A stretch of 64,000 nt of DNA, taken from the NCBI RefSeq assembly GCF_040807025.1, contig NC_090942.1:200192247-200256246 (forward strand), read 5' to 3'. A program made the translations under genes and the position numbers. This DNA is from Struthio camelus (taxonomy: Eukaryota > Chordata > Aves > Struthioniformes > Struthionidae). Positions 51,594 to 63,504 of the stretch are shown here, in pieces (position 1 is the stretch's first letter; the number at the start of each line of letters is the position of its first letter). The notes beneath the pieces were generated by a model. It made no database searches and was not told the DNA's origin. It was given only the letters and a program-made list of their open reading frames with translations.

Positions 51594-54500
51594 CTGGAAC
51601 AAAAAAAAAAAAAGAAAGAAAGAAAATTAGGTTTCTACGAAGCTACAGAGACAGGCAATAACTCAAGATGATCATATTTCACCTAGATTTCCCTTTTCAT
51701 ACTAATGCTTAGTACAACAATTAGTCTACTGATTTTTGACACTGTGCGCAGCACAGGTCTGTCCAAAGTAATGATCAGATAATCAATACATCTCTAATGG
51801 TACAGGTTTTTTGTAAGGGGAAAACCAAAAACAACTTAAGCAAAGCCACACAGTTCTATATATGCACAATCTCCTACAGTCTGAATATCAAGACTGATTT
51901 GAGTTTGGTGTCCAAAAAAATGGGACTTTCACGATGCTTTTCCCAAAGGCACTCCACACATCTTTCCAATGCCACTTCTCTGGGGTCTAGCACAGTAGGA
52001 GCTCATATTCTAGGCTTTCTGCTAGCTGCGGCATACCACTGAAGGTTTCTCTTCTCCAGCTGACTGCTTAGTTTCACAGACATTCTCACCCTTAAGTATC
52101 TATGAGATGTCAACCCTGCTTTACAGAATGGAAAGGCATTCAAACATTAGCAGAGAACGTGCAGGGGACAAAAGACATGTACCAATACCAACGCTATGAA
52201 CTTCATTTCCATACAAAAAAAGGATTTAAAAAGAAGAAAAAAAGAGTTGTGAATATGCCTTGGAAGCAATTAACGTTTCCTTACGGGTGTAGCAGACTAC
52301 TTTCCTTCCATAGACAAGGCGTACTAATGCCTTCTTGATGTTCCTCCAGAGACACTAAAACTACCTCATCTAGCCCCAGCTGACAAATAAGGCCTTTCCA
52401 AGAGCAATTTTAACAGAGCACTTACCCCTCCTCATTCTATAAATGTATTACAGCTTGCTGTGAGCAATGGAAAACAACCAAGTTCCTATAAATTGTTTTG
52501 ACATTGTTCTACTCCCCCAATCACAAGAACCTAAGATTCCTTCCCACGCTCCCTATAAATCCATCCCAGAGAAGATTCTGAGGTTTCCCTCATGCCTCCA
52601 GACTTTGACCTACCCCTCCAGTATTTCATGTTCCCCCTATCCCAGAGTCTGTCCATTCTCCAGCCCCACCTCAGACTACCCTCTGCTTCCACCCATGGCC
52701 TTAACTACCAGCTAGACAAAAAGCAGATTCCTAAAAACAATGATAAAATAATAATAAAAAATAGGCCAGGTTTATTCCATCCTACACAAATACTGACTGA
52801 CAGCCAGGAACCCACACAACTCCTAACTCTTGACTTAATATGAGGGAGCCTTCTCCCCATCTCTGTTGCATGTTTGGTGTCTCTCTTCTACTCAGCCTTT
52901 TTCCTTTTTAATTATAGAACTTGCAAAAACTGTGCGTCTTTGAAACCTCTGTCAAAACTTGGGTAAGTACTTCAAAAGTTTGCTGGGGAACAGGCATCTA
53001 GCAAAAGCATATAATCTTCAATTCCTTAAGAAACCCAGCTTAAAAGTAAATACAGGCTTATGCCATATTTCAGAATAATTGCCAGACAACTAACAGCTGA
53101 GCCACATTTAATTCTCCATCCTTTCACTTTGGAAATTCAATTTCTATCTGTATTTTACATTTTAAATTTTTATAATCCCTAGAACTAAACAATATAACAG
53201 TTCCCAAATTTTACCATTCCATTAATCTCAAGTAATTTTAGATAGCTCACAAAACATTTGAAAGAAAATGTATTTACCATTAAGAATATCCTCAAAACCA
53301 ATGCATTCATCATTTCCCCTCAGAGTATCCAGTGCTATGTTTGAGCTGTGAAGAAATGGGAGGCGCTGGACCTGTAAGAAGACAGCAAACATTAAAGTTC
53401 GTGCAAGTCTGCATTTAATTTTTTTATATTTGGATTTCTCAGTCTCAAGTGACTGTCAAAAGTAACAGGCAAAGTTACTTCTTCCTTTGAAAATAATGAT
53501 AAAAATAAGAAGGCTACTGGCACACACTTATATTAAAACCTACTATATTTGCAGCTTTCACTGTAGTTATTAAGAAATGTAGGTGTTTTTCTGTTTGTTT
53601 TCTGCAACCTCCCCCCTTAGTATTACCACACAGCATGGCTTATCTCAATTCACAACTGCATTCACTACTGATAGTGAAACTCCAGTTATATTATGAATGC
53701 ATTTTACAAATGCAAGTATCCCGTAGCTGTTCTCTTCACGCACAAAATAGTTTGCAGGTAACTACAGCTACTGGTACAAGGGTGAGAGGTTCCAGTACAT
53801 ACAGTATTCCCCTTCATTTTGGAAAGGTGAAATTAAACCACAAGATAGCTTGTATATCTAACATGAAAGACAAAAGCCTGGAGTGAACAATCTTCTGATC
53901 ACCAGATCTTTTCCCTGCTCAAGAATGCCTGTACACTGTAGAGTGCCTGTCAAGAAGGCACTCTAGCAGGATCTTTGTCCTCACCTGCCCCATTTTCTGC
54001 CACGTGCTAGCTTCTGTTAGGAAAAAGGTCTTTCCTCACAAGACAGCACTGCTGAGATCAAGGGATGTTTTCGTATCTCCTGTCTGCCTTTTGCATCTTC
54101 AAAAGAAGAAATTTCTACCAAGTTTTATGCAGCTTACTGTGGCTCACCAGAAACACGATCCACTGGAAGGGAACATATAACTGCTCCAACCCACTTGGAA
54201 GAGAAATCTTTAATTGACTTCACAACCTTCAGCAAGCAAAAAAACAGAACAAAATCCCAACCAACCAAAAACCAACTAACCAAGAACCCCAACTCACAAT
54301 AGTTTACTAGGACCAATGAATTTTCTACGCTTCTAAGGGACAAAGTCAGCCTCCAGCTCCTCTCTATCACAGGAGATAAGATGGGAAAGAAGGGAGACTC
54401 AGCTTCCCAAATAAAGCTAAAACCTTTGCAGCTAGCTCACCAAAGAGCTCCCCTGATCTTACAAGGCCGTGGAATAAGAAGGACAGAGAAAATTCTGTTT

Positions 54501-57500
54501 CATGTTGCAAACTACCTTGATGTCCGCTCCCAAATCACTACCTGCTTTAGACCTTTACGTCTCTTTTCCCTGCAGACGCAAAGATTTCTTCTCATAAAGC
54601 TCATGTGTTCCACCGAGGAGAGTTCAAATTTTAGGAATTAATACTGAATTCTCCTGCTTTTCTCCCAAGGCTTGCAGGAAGTTAGTCCACACATAAAACC
54701 TGATATGCTTTTCATTTCACCAAGTAATCACTAAAACAACAGCAACTGAAAGGTTTTAGGATATTGACTGTTCTGGAAATTATGAATTGCAATGTTTAGG
54801 TCAGTTTTTTGTTAATAACACCAGTTCAGTGTAAAAGTTTCTCTTTGAAAGAGAAGACTGTTGTACTTTAATAGAGAAATATGGCTTTCCAAAAGCTTAT
54901 TTATCCAGATAAAAATTCCTTCCAGTGATTTAAATTATACCAGTTTGATAAAAACGCCTACCTGTTTCACTGCTCTGAATTCCATCTGCAGCTTTAAAGG
55001 TGCATGGAGTCCTTGAATATTTCTCAGTGTGGAAAAGTTTGTTTTATCTTGATTCAACTGGAACTATCACAAAGAACAATTTTTTTTTTTTAAATAAGAG
55101 CTACTTTCAAGTACGGTCATAGAAGAGATTGCGACATCCTGCTTAGATAAATATGCTCACTGAAATTTAGAAGTAAAAATTCAGTGATACAGTCGTAAGT
55201 GTTTAAGTCACTGAAACTGCACTCAACTAGATTGCTTTTATTATAAATTAAAAGTAGCAATTTCATTTTTTTTTCTTTTTGACAATTAGAACATGCAACC
55301 CCACCAACTGGTTTAGTTGTGTACTACTTTAAACCAAGCTTAACTTCCTATTTTTGTGCTAATACTGTAATAAAGTAAAAACAAAGCAGAAAGCAACAAT
55401 TTATATTATTTTTAGTCACTGAAGACTGTAGTTTAGAACATTCGAAATATATCTTTTCTGATCACGCAGAAAAATAGAGCATCACATACACTCTGCATGA
55501 CTCAGGAAAACAAAAGATAGCTCTTATCTTACCAGCTGCTCTAAAACCAATAAATAACATGAAGAACATGCACATATCCATTTAGTAGCAAGTTCTAACA
55601 ATGAAAAAAATGCTGGATCATGAATCCAGCACACACACACACAGACGCAACACTTATGCTCAATATTGCCAAAGCTTGAGTAATCATCTCAGCTTTGGCT
55701 TTTATGTTACTAACTACATGCCTCTAAGACACTACTGTAAAGTAAAACAAACCAACCAACCAAAAAAAAACCTCCTTATTTTAAAAGCTGTACTCATAAA
55801 GACTGTGAAAAATTCTACTGGTGTGAGATTATCATCATATTTATGCTAAGCGATCTCAGGAACCAAAAGGAATACAAAAATCAATGGCATAACATGCACT
55901 TTTCTTGAGATTAATCCATATTGAATTTTCTTTAAAAGTTAACTGAAAATACTAGTTATACTCCTCATCCCAAACTTATAATTTCGGTCACTTTTTTTTT
56001 TTCTTTTTAATTAGAAGTAGAGGGTGCTTAAATGGGTAGAAAAAAGATTTGGTTTCTGCTCATGCTACCTGAACAGCCTACCTACATTTATAGCAGTAAA
56101 ACCATCCACAACTATTCCAGGCTTAAGAAAGTCTTTTTCCATTCAAATGTAAGTGAAAAATATTTATTAGAGAAATCCGCCATAAGTTTCCAGAAAAAAA
56201 TCCAAAAATAATACATGGAAAAAAACAACTTAAAGATTCCATATACTTCTTAGGGGCCCATGTCATCTGTTTTTATTTTTTTTGTGCATTTTGTTTCGCT
56301 AGCACACAATCTTATGTAGGTTTCATATGGCAAAAGCAGTTATAAAAATTAAATTAAGCAGTCAGTGGGGGAAAAAAATAAAACAAAACAAACAATTGTC
56401 AGATGACCCTGAAACAATTATAATACACAATTAAAACTACACTCTTGAAGCTGATATCACATTAATATCATTCTTTTAACTGGTGACAACATTAGCACTG
56501 CCTAGAGTACATTAAAGTTTGACATCATCATAATGGTTAGCCTAGTATTTTGGAACATTATGTTCAAATACTGCACTTGCTTCAGGACACCAAACTGTAT
56601 CAAAAGCTTCTGTGCTGACAAAACAGGCACCAGAGATGAGATTCAGCCTAACCAGTTATTTAGCCAAGGCTATGAATCCAAGTTCCCTTCATGGCAATGG
56701 AAACCTTTAACCTATGGTCCACAGACCATTCCTAAGCAGTCCACGAGAGATGACGAAGTTGGACAAGACTGCATACGCTGAGAACAATCTGTTTGTGGAG
56801 AATTTGTAAATGGGCTTGAGCAATTCACTAAAACATATTTATTCGTTCACAAACTGAAAGTATGAAAATGAAGACATATGGTAAACAAAGACAAAATAGG
56901 AAGAACAGCCTTCTGTAGGTGGCAGGTGTCCCTCTCTCTCCCCACTAACAATAGAGGCTGCGTACAGAACTAACTTACCAACTTTTAATTTAAAAAGTTT
57001 TCTGAAATGAAAGTTATTGAAATAAAGCCCAACTTGGAAGTCCGCTTAGATACTTGAAGTGGAGAGACACACAAGTGGGAAGTTACATGTTAAACAAATT
57101 TGGCAAGAATATTACTGGCATAAATAAAATGTTATTGCTGTCGAACATTTTTATTTAATTAAAAACAGGACCTTACTCATTCCTGGCTGCTGCACAAAGC
57201 AGTGCAGGTAACCATACTGTTAAATTAAACTTCCTAATTAGTTAAGAGTGAGGATGACTACATTTGATGTTATACTTGCATTTTTTTCTGACAACTCCAG
57301 TGGATGGCTGGGCAACAATTCATTTTTCACGCTTGTAAAGCTAAAAATGTAGACAAAACAATGTAATTAACAGAAAATTAATCAGAACACCATTCTTTAA
57401 GTTGCAGTGCAATACTAATTCCAGATATAAACATCAATCCACAGAGACATGAGATTAGCATAATTTCAGCTATTCAAAAATGATGCTTAGTGGCGAAGAA

Positions 57501-59790
57501 GCAGAAATGAATTCTTAATTATAGCATTGTCAGAAGGAAAAAAAAACCAAAACCTTGTATAAGATTCTCAGGCATCTTCTTTTCCTTCAGTTTTATATTT
57601 GATATAAAGGAATGATAATTTTTTCTCCTTGACCCGCTTCAGAAATAGAGAAACATATCAATAAACTAAGTAGGTGTGCAGTTAATGTAGAAGAGTCTCA
57701 ATTTTTTCTAAATTTCTTCAGACTAAATACTGCACATACTTTCTCCCCATAGCTGTTTCACCTGCATTTTAAACTCCATGAAGTTGTTGCAGATTCAATA
57801 CCCAATACATGTACATGGTTTTGCCACTCACATGAATTGTTAATAAGAAATACTATTTTTATAAAATTTACTTTCTGTACCAATCTCAAAATCAATCATT
57901 TTGTGCAGTTCTATGGCACATTCACACATACATATATATATAAACTAGCACATATTTCATAATGATTAAGACTTTGTCATTATTCTCTAAAAAGGAGCAT
58001 CAAATGGGTCTAAGTCCATTAACATTATCTACTTCTGGAAGTGATGTTTCACAGAAAATTAAAGCTTGAATGACAATCTGACTGAAAACAGGTGCTTTAG
58101 CCACAGGTTAAGAGATACATCTACAAAGAACTTCTTCAAAACCACAAATATTTAATATGTTTTTTCATATATTTTAAGCTTCACATCAACTACTGCACAA
58201 TTTGAGAAGAAACAATAAAGCACACCCTCTACGCAGAAGATCATGACCTCCAAATGGTCCAGCAGGTGAAAATTCAGTAATCGGGATACTATCCTTCAAC
58301 AGAGAAGTAGCTCCTCTGGAATTCTGGAACAAAGAGTGACGATTACTTTTACAGAACCAGGCCCCATTTGCCCCTAAACAAATGAAAATTACGAAGATTC
58401 TACCAACTTTTTACTAAATAGTTCAAAAACTCCTCAAACTACTCAGGCACAAGTCTTAGCCTTCAGAGTTGCTTTGGGTGGAGTGATGGGGAAAAAATCA
58501 CTAGGTTAGAATGCTTTCAGAGTCTGATGATACTTAAACATTTCTGGGAGCTGGCTAAAGCAGTTAAAAACCATAATTACCCTTGTTCATTCCCAACCCT
58601 GTGCTGCAGCGATGGGTGGGGAGAAGTCAGGTCACTGCCCAGCTGATGGGACACGTCTCAGTATTCCTTCAATCATGCTAGTACAGAAACAATCAATTGC
58701 AACCAAACTGGTTTTATCTACCATTTAAGGTTGTCCTAAAGAGAATAAGATGTATTCATCCATTCTATTACATCAGTTAACTGGAAGAGCAAAGAAGAAA
58801 TGGCAACTTGCAGCAGACGACCAGATAAGACACATCTCCATGGACTTAGTAAGTAAAACCATCTTAACCCGCATCAGCGATTTAAAGCTACAACAGCTGA
58901 TGACATTGAAGGATTTTTAGGACTGTTGACACAAACTAATCCATCAACAGATCAATTAGTAACAATCTCCGGATGGTGACAGCAAGGAACTGCTCAGCAC
59001 AGGTGTTTCTTCCATCAGTTTTGTTGGGTCCAAGAGAAAACACATGCTCACAGTTAAGTCTCTTGAAACAATATACTACCATTGTGACTGTCAGTAACCT
59101 AAAGGCTATCAGAAAATCCTAAAATGTCTTCTACTGTGTCTAAAGCATCTACGAATTAATGTACTCAATAGTGATCTGATCTGAGATTGCTGCAAACAAA
59201 AACACGTAAAAAAGACTATTACCTAAAAGGTATAACAAGAGGGGCAAAGGTTTAGGAGGATCGAAGTGAAAGAAAGTAAAAAGAAAGCAGAAACCCGGGA
59301 AGTACTTCCAAAAAGCGAACCCCTCAAATCACGCCAGCGACCAGTCCGGCTCAGGCGGCCCCACCCCCGGTAAACACCACGAAGGCTGGAGGCGCGAACT
59401 CCGCCACCCCGCCTGCCGCTCGCCCCTCCAGCCCCGGGCTCCCGCAGTGCCGGCACCACCGGCGGCCTTGGCCTCCCTCTCCCTCCCCAGCTCCCAGAAG
59501 AGGGGCTTTAAACCACAACCAAGCGGTCCCGGGCGCCTTCCCAGCCGGGGACACCGCCCTGGGCGGGCCGCCGCCTGGCAGGACGCGTGCCCGCCATGGC
59601 CGCGCCGGCCCCCAGTGACTCAGCACAGCGCGGCGCCCCCCGCCCCAAGGCGGCGCGCGGCGGCCGCCGCCCCGCCGACCGTTGGGACCCAACGGCCGCG
59701 GCGGGGGCGCGGGGAGGAGGGGAGGGAGCAGGCGCGCGCCTCCCCCCGCCACCCCGGCGCGAGCAGCACAACCGACCCCTCACTCACCAT
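51526..59790 (-). CDS. POMP: Proteasome maturation protein (20S assembly chaperone)
   Basis: Coding exons, in transcript order on the minus strand, are 59790-59788, 58323-58226, 57340-57280, 55063-54962, 53371-53278 and 51593-51526. They sum to 426 bases and encode 141 residues, exactly the usual vertebrate length. POMP (UMP1/proteassemblin) helps beta subunits join the alpha ring, promotes dimerisation of half-proteasomes, and is degraded as the first substrate of the finished 20S core; it acts in cytosol, nucleus and at the ER. Recognition is from NELLPSHPLELSEKN, QLNQDK, NFSTLRNIQGL, APLKLQMEF, VQRLPFL, LRGNDE, IGFEDILNDPSQSEVMGEP and the terminal EYKLGLL. Phases are 0, 2, 0, 0, 1. All introns are GT-AG except intron 3, which is GC-AG. 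There is no frameshift or premature stop. Confidence 0.97.
53278..53371 (-). CDS. POMP: POMP exon 5
   Basis: Encodes VQRLPFLHSSNIALDTLRGN and continues DECIGFEDILN. The acceptor is TTCTTACAG and the donor AATG|GTAAAT (phase 1). LRGNDE and GFEDILN are hallmark UMP1-domain wording. Confidence 0.95.
54962..55063 (-). CDS. POMP: POMP exon 4
   Basis: A 102-base phase-0 exon encoding FQLNQDKTNFSTLRNIQGL, then HAPLKLQMEFRAVKQ. The acceptor is TTTGTGATAG and the donor AAACAG|GTAGGC. It is the core of the UMP1 domain. Confidence 0.96.
57280..57340 (-). CDS. POMP: POMP exon 3 with non-canonical GC donor
   Basis: A 61-base exon finishing Gly34 and encoding FTSVKNELLPSHPLELSEKN. The acceptor is CATTTTTAG. 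The donor is AAT|GCAAGT: the frame requires this cut, because the nearest GT (four bases further on) would shift the frame and hit a stop within exon 4. The rest of the donor matches consensus, as is typical for GC-AG introns. Confidence 0.94.
58226..58323 (-). CDS. POMP: POMP exon 2
   Basis: Encodes residues 2-33 plus two bases of Gly34: NSRGATSLLKDSIPITEF, then SPAGPFGGHDLLRRG. The acceptor is TTTGTTCCAG and the donor AGAGG|GTGTGC, a weaker match than its neighbours. The N-terminal segment is the least conserved part of the protein. Confidence 0.93.
59616..59625 (+). promoter_or_regulatory. POMP: Antioxidant-response / NF-E2-type site in POMP intron 1
   Basis: TGACTCAGCA is a perfect match to the ARE/MARE half consensus TGACnnnGC bound by small-Maf heterodimers with NFE2L1 or NFE2L2. 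It lies about 165 bases downstream of the POMP start codon, within the CpG island. Proteasome genes, POMP included, are known to be induced by these factors; use of this particular copy is inference. Confidence 0.55.
59788..59790 (-). CDS. POMP: POMP exon 1 coding part (ATG only)
   Basis: The minus strand reads GGCCAAGATG|GTGAGTG: the start codon is the last codon of exon 1 and directly abuts a consensus donor. CAAGATGG is an acceptable Kozak context (A or G at -3; the +4 base comes from the next exon, A). Exon 1 is otherwise 5' UTR, extending into the CpG island. Confidence 0.88.
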
Positions 59791-60180
59791 CTTGGCCCGA
59801 CACCCGCTTCCGCTTCCGCCTCCCCCGCCTCCTCACTTCCGCCCCTCCCCCGGCGCGTTGCGTCACGCGCAAGGAGCGGCGGCCGCCCCAGCCAGCGCTG
59901 GCTCGGGGAGAGGCGGGGCCTGGCGGGGAGGGGCGGGGCGGCGGCTGCCCCGCGGTGGCGGTTGGCGGCGGGAAGCGCGAGGGGCCGGCGCCTGGCAGGG
60001 CCTTGCCCGGGGTCTGCGGGGCTTCCCGCGCCCGTTTGACGCTGGCCGTCAAAAAACAGCATTTTTGATGCCACCCGAAGTCCCCTCCGCTGGCGCCTGG
60101 CTGCCCGCCCTAGCTGTGTGGCGGCGCTGGTTGATGGGGGGCTGTCGCCTTGCGCTTTTCTGTGGCCAAGCTTGTCGCCC

Positions 60181-60200
60181 CTCAGCAGATGGCGGGCAGG
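60181..60200 (+). promoter_or_regulatory. Possible CTCF-type motif beside the POMP island
   Basis: CAGCAGATGGCGGGC resembles the CTCF core. It lies about 400 bases upstream of POMP exon 1. Motif match only. Confidence 0.25.
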
Positions 60201-60706
60201 TGGTGCCAGCCAGGGGAGGCGCCTGAGTGACCCCCACAGCGTCACCGCGCTGGTGGCTCGAGAGAGGGAGGGAAGGAGCCGCGCTCCCCGAGCTGAACGC
60301 GGCCTTAGGCTGTGTGCCGGCCCCTGAGAGATCTCCCTCTGCGCAGACGGCTCTTGTGGCGCCCTGTTTTGCCAGGGACTTGGTCCTCTGCCGGTGACCG
60401 GCAAGGACCGGCCCACGGCAAGTTTATCTTTGGAAAGGTTCACAGCAGCAACAGTAACAACGCAGGAACTGCGTACTTAAATAATTTTGGAAGACTTTCC
60501 AACCATCGTTAGAAAATTTGCCACAGATTTTGCTGCGCTGCTCCAGATGTGCATCGAGCATATCTCTCACATATGTCTTCTGAGACTTGTGGTTTGCTCA
60601 GCACGTTTCACATTTTGCCCCAGATTGCCCTGCTGCTACGAATTTCATACATGGCAGTTAAAATGAACACTACGTACTGTAGAAAAAGTGATATTAACAT
60701 GGGAGT

Positions 60707-60733
60707 TTTATATATATATATATATATATATAT
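60707..60733. repeat. (TA)n microsatellite
   Basis: About 13 tandem TA units, then TATG. It is probably length-polymorphic. Similar but shorter TA-rich tracts occur near 31667-31680 and 57929-57944. Confidence 0.95.
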
Positions 60734-60814
60734 GTATTGATAGCACACTCAGCTTTGGATAATATTTAATTACAGAGAAATTCATACCCTTTTATTGTTA
60801 TCCTCTTTCTTCAG

Positions 60815-60914
60815 CAGAATCAGGTCACCAGTTCAAAAATCTTTCCGAACTGAAGCTACGGCCCTTTACGTGAAGGTCTTCGGTTTAAAGCAAAGACTTC
60901 AAAAGAATAAAAAT
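60815..60914 (+). CDS. Candidate exon of an unidentified plus-strand gene
   Basis: The segment follows a strong acceptor (pyrimidine tract then TTCAGCAG, a tandem NAGNAG site) and ends at a good donor AAT|GTAAGA. It is open throughout, encoding a basic peptide that includes SPVQKSFRTEATALYVKVFG and LKQRLQKNKN, and ends in phase 0. It lies about 1 kb on the divergent side of POMP. No domain is recognised and the first exon has not been found, so this could also be a noncoding or chance segment. Confidence 0.3.
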
Positions 60915-62796
60915 GTAAGACTGGGTTTTAAAATTATTTTTAGGAAAATGGGTACCACAAAGGCTTCTCTGATCTTGTAATTATAATGGGTACTCGGATA
61001 TTGTGGTGCTGGGTTCATTATTATAGAATAGATGTGAATACAAAAAACAAATCAACTTCCTGTTTTAACTGCAGCTTACAGAAAAGCTAGGTTTGTCACT
61101 AAATGTATTTATTTATTGACTGAGTTTGTTGATCAGGATATGACTGCGGAGATGAAACATCTAACTTTCAAAGTCATTCTTGCAGGACACAGACAGGATA
61201 CAATCACTCCATGTACCATTATTGACATCACTGCAATCCATAGTTTAGGCTGCATAACTAACATAAAAGAATGCACATTGCGAGAAAGATCTGGTTTTCC
61301 TTTAAAGACAGACTTTCACGCTAGGGAAAACTCCCAGACATAAACACAAATCACAGATATGTTTTCTCATCAAATTACCAACTGTTTTAAATATGAGCAA
61401 AGTTGGATTTCTTGCACAGCCTGTTTTAACGATCTTACAGTGAATATCTTAGTACTGGATGACTGTAATATCTCTCGTTCCTATGACCGTATCTGTGTCT
61501 CCACTGCACGTTAATAGGAATGATAGGAGCAGTTGTCAGGCTGATCAAACTTTTTATCAGAAATGAGAACCTGTGGTGAGCCATGAGCGCTGCAGTTACT
61601 GAGAAGCAATGGGTATGGCTACCCTTTCCTGAGCTGGCCTGCTGCCCTGCGGACCCGGGCAGTCTCTCTGAGAACATCTTCCAGGCTGCTGGTAACAAGA
61701 CGGAAAGTGGGATGCAATGATTGTGGCTGCTGAAGAGGTTTTCTTTTAGACCGTATGCACACCCTAAAATTAGTGTGAAAATTACTGCTACTGCTCTAAA
61801 ATTATTACCCTAGTAAAGTTTTGGCGGTGAATTTCACATGTTGCTTTTAAAGACAACCTTAAAATTATTGGGTTTTTTAGGAATAAAAGGTTTTCCTTTC
61901 AACATTTTACATAAAGAAGGCCCAAAATGTATGCATGTTTTAAATTTCTTTCTGCATGTTTCTTACCTCAGCATTTTTGGAATGTCAAATCTGGTCTCTT
62001 TGGTTTAGCTGAGGGACTTCACTGAGATTTCAAGAGATATATAGACCATGAACTCTTGTATGTTTTAGAAATGAGGAAAGTGTTGACTCTTTAAAAATAC
62101 ACACTTGTTTCAAATACCCTTTCGGCAATTCAATTGGCATTAACAAACATAAAACCTCGTTAAACAAGGGTTTAGCCAGCCTGACTTAACATGCATTCCA
62201 GCCTCGATTGCTTAGCTTTTTCTTGCCTGGGTGCCAGCACGGCATCATGTCATGAGGGGTCTGTACTTTTGCCGCTGAAGTCTGTGGCAGCGACTTTCCA
62301 GGTGGACTGGAAGCTCATGCTGACAGAGGCCCGGCTGGCTGGGCAGAGGCCGGCACATCCAGGCCTGCTCTGCCCAGGATCTAGGGAAGCCAGCTCTACT
62401 CTAGGGACTCTACTGCTCCGTAATTTTGAGCTAGTATGTCCAGCTTCTCCACTGAATTAAACGGTACTTTTACCTCTCCCATTCTTGGAACTTTTTTATA
62501 TATTAAAATCAATAGATGGAAGAGAGAGAAATACCCATTTTTTAACACCATGGGTCCTATTTAATAATAGCAAAAGGAGTATATTGTCCAAGGAAACTTG
62601 TCTTTGTGTCAACATTTACGAATACTGATGTAGCTTTGTCGCTTTTCAAAATATAATTCCTTTGCCATATCAGTGGGCAGTCTGTTCTGAGTACGTGAAC
62701 CTCTACCAGAAGCAAACCTTTATCCTGTGGGGCTGGGAAACTCTTTCACTGGTTTCTGTCAACAGCCAGTTATAACCTGTTAAAGTGAAAGTACTT

Positions 62797-63367
62797 TTTA
62801 TTTGTTTTAATCAAATCAAATAAACACATTTTCTTTGATCTTTAAGAAGCCCTTTCTTGTTAACTTGCTTTATACTTTTATGTTTCAGTATTCATTGTAA
62901 ATCTAATTATTTTAAAAGTTATTTTGTTTTAAATTATTAAACCTTTTCTGAATTTAAGATAAACAAGAGCATGTTTTGTTAAAGATTAAAAATAAATTTC
63001 ACACAAAACTGCAAAACGTAGCAAAGATAATAATGTGTAGGCGTCAGAGTGTTCCAAAACAAGACTCTCTAGGGGCTCTTCTAAACACATGGCTACGTTA
63101 AAACCATGTTCTGAAAAGCCTCAGGAAACCCCTGACTCTAACCCACCCTTTCCTGAAACTGGTGAAAGTATTTAGAAAAAAAGTTACTGTTGCAGAGGAA
63201 AAAAAAAAAAAGAATCTCACTTATTGCCAAAGCAGATGATTTTTTCCTGTTTGTTTATTAGCAAATCCACAGCTTGCTGGATTTTTTGGGTCAAAACGTG
63301 CTCATCCTCATCCTTCAAATCCAGCAAACAGTCCAATATATGGCAAAAAAGGTCCATTATCACCTCT
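62797..63367 (-). CDS. Candidate terminal exon of an unidentified minus-strand gene
   Basis: On the minus strand an acceptor-like TTACCTTTCATAG is followed at 63367 by 49 open codons and TGA at 63219-63217. The peptide includes MDLFCHILDCLLDLKDEDEH and QKIQQAVDLLINKQEK, an amphipathic helical pattern resembling a helical-repeat C-terminus. A canonical AATAAA lies at 62802-62797, about 415 bases past the stop. Upstream exons would lie beyond 63400, partly outside the window; none was identified. The same bases are also open on the plus strand, so the strand is uncertain. Confidence 0.35.
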
Positions 63368-63376
63368 CTATGAAAG
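63262..63376 (+). CDS. Candidate plus-strand exon overlapping the minus-strand candidate
   Basis: The segment follows acceptor TTTGTTTATTAG (or a second acceptor CCACAG at 63272) and ends at donor GAAAG|GTAAAA. Two plus-strand frames are open across it. One contains LAGFFGSKRAHPHPSNPANS and GKKGPLSPLYE; the other contains SLLDFLGQNVLILILQIQQT. Only the second joins in phase with the candidate exons at 60815-60914 and 63505-63555. Coding status and strand are unresolved. Confidence 0.25.
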
Positions 63377-63504
63377 GTAAAACTAATGTGCTTGTAGCTA
63401 CCCGTGGGTAAGTAATACCAACGTTCCCTTGTTCCATCATTTGATTTATGAATTATTAGTGAATTTTAAATGAGACAGTAATGTCTTTTCTAAAATGTCT
63501 TCAG

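Larger units (their letters stand above)
59330..60430. promoter_or_regulatory. POMP: CpG-island promoter of POMP, possibly bidirectional
   Basis: Dense CpG and GC-rich sequence spans POMP exon 1, the start of intron 1 and about 600 bases upstream. On the minus strand just upstream of the ATG are ETS-type sites (GCGGAAGT at 59842-59835, with further GGAAGCGG units) and an ATF/CREB-like TGACGCAA (59865-59858), plus several GC boxes near 59910-59940. No TATA box is seen. The island continues far enough to the right to support divergent plus-strand transcription (inference). Open frames inside it are composition artefacts. Confidence 0.85.

Noticed and set aside
59351-60443. Open frames of up to 259 codons across the POMP CpG island
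   Set aside because: High GC removes stop codons by composition; the frames overlap each other on both strands and show no domain.
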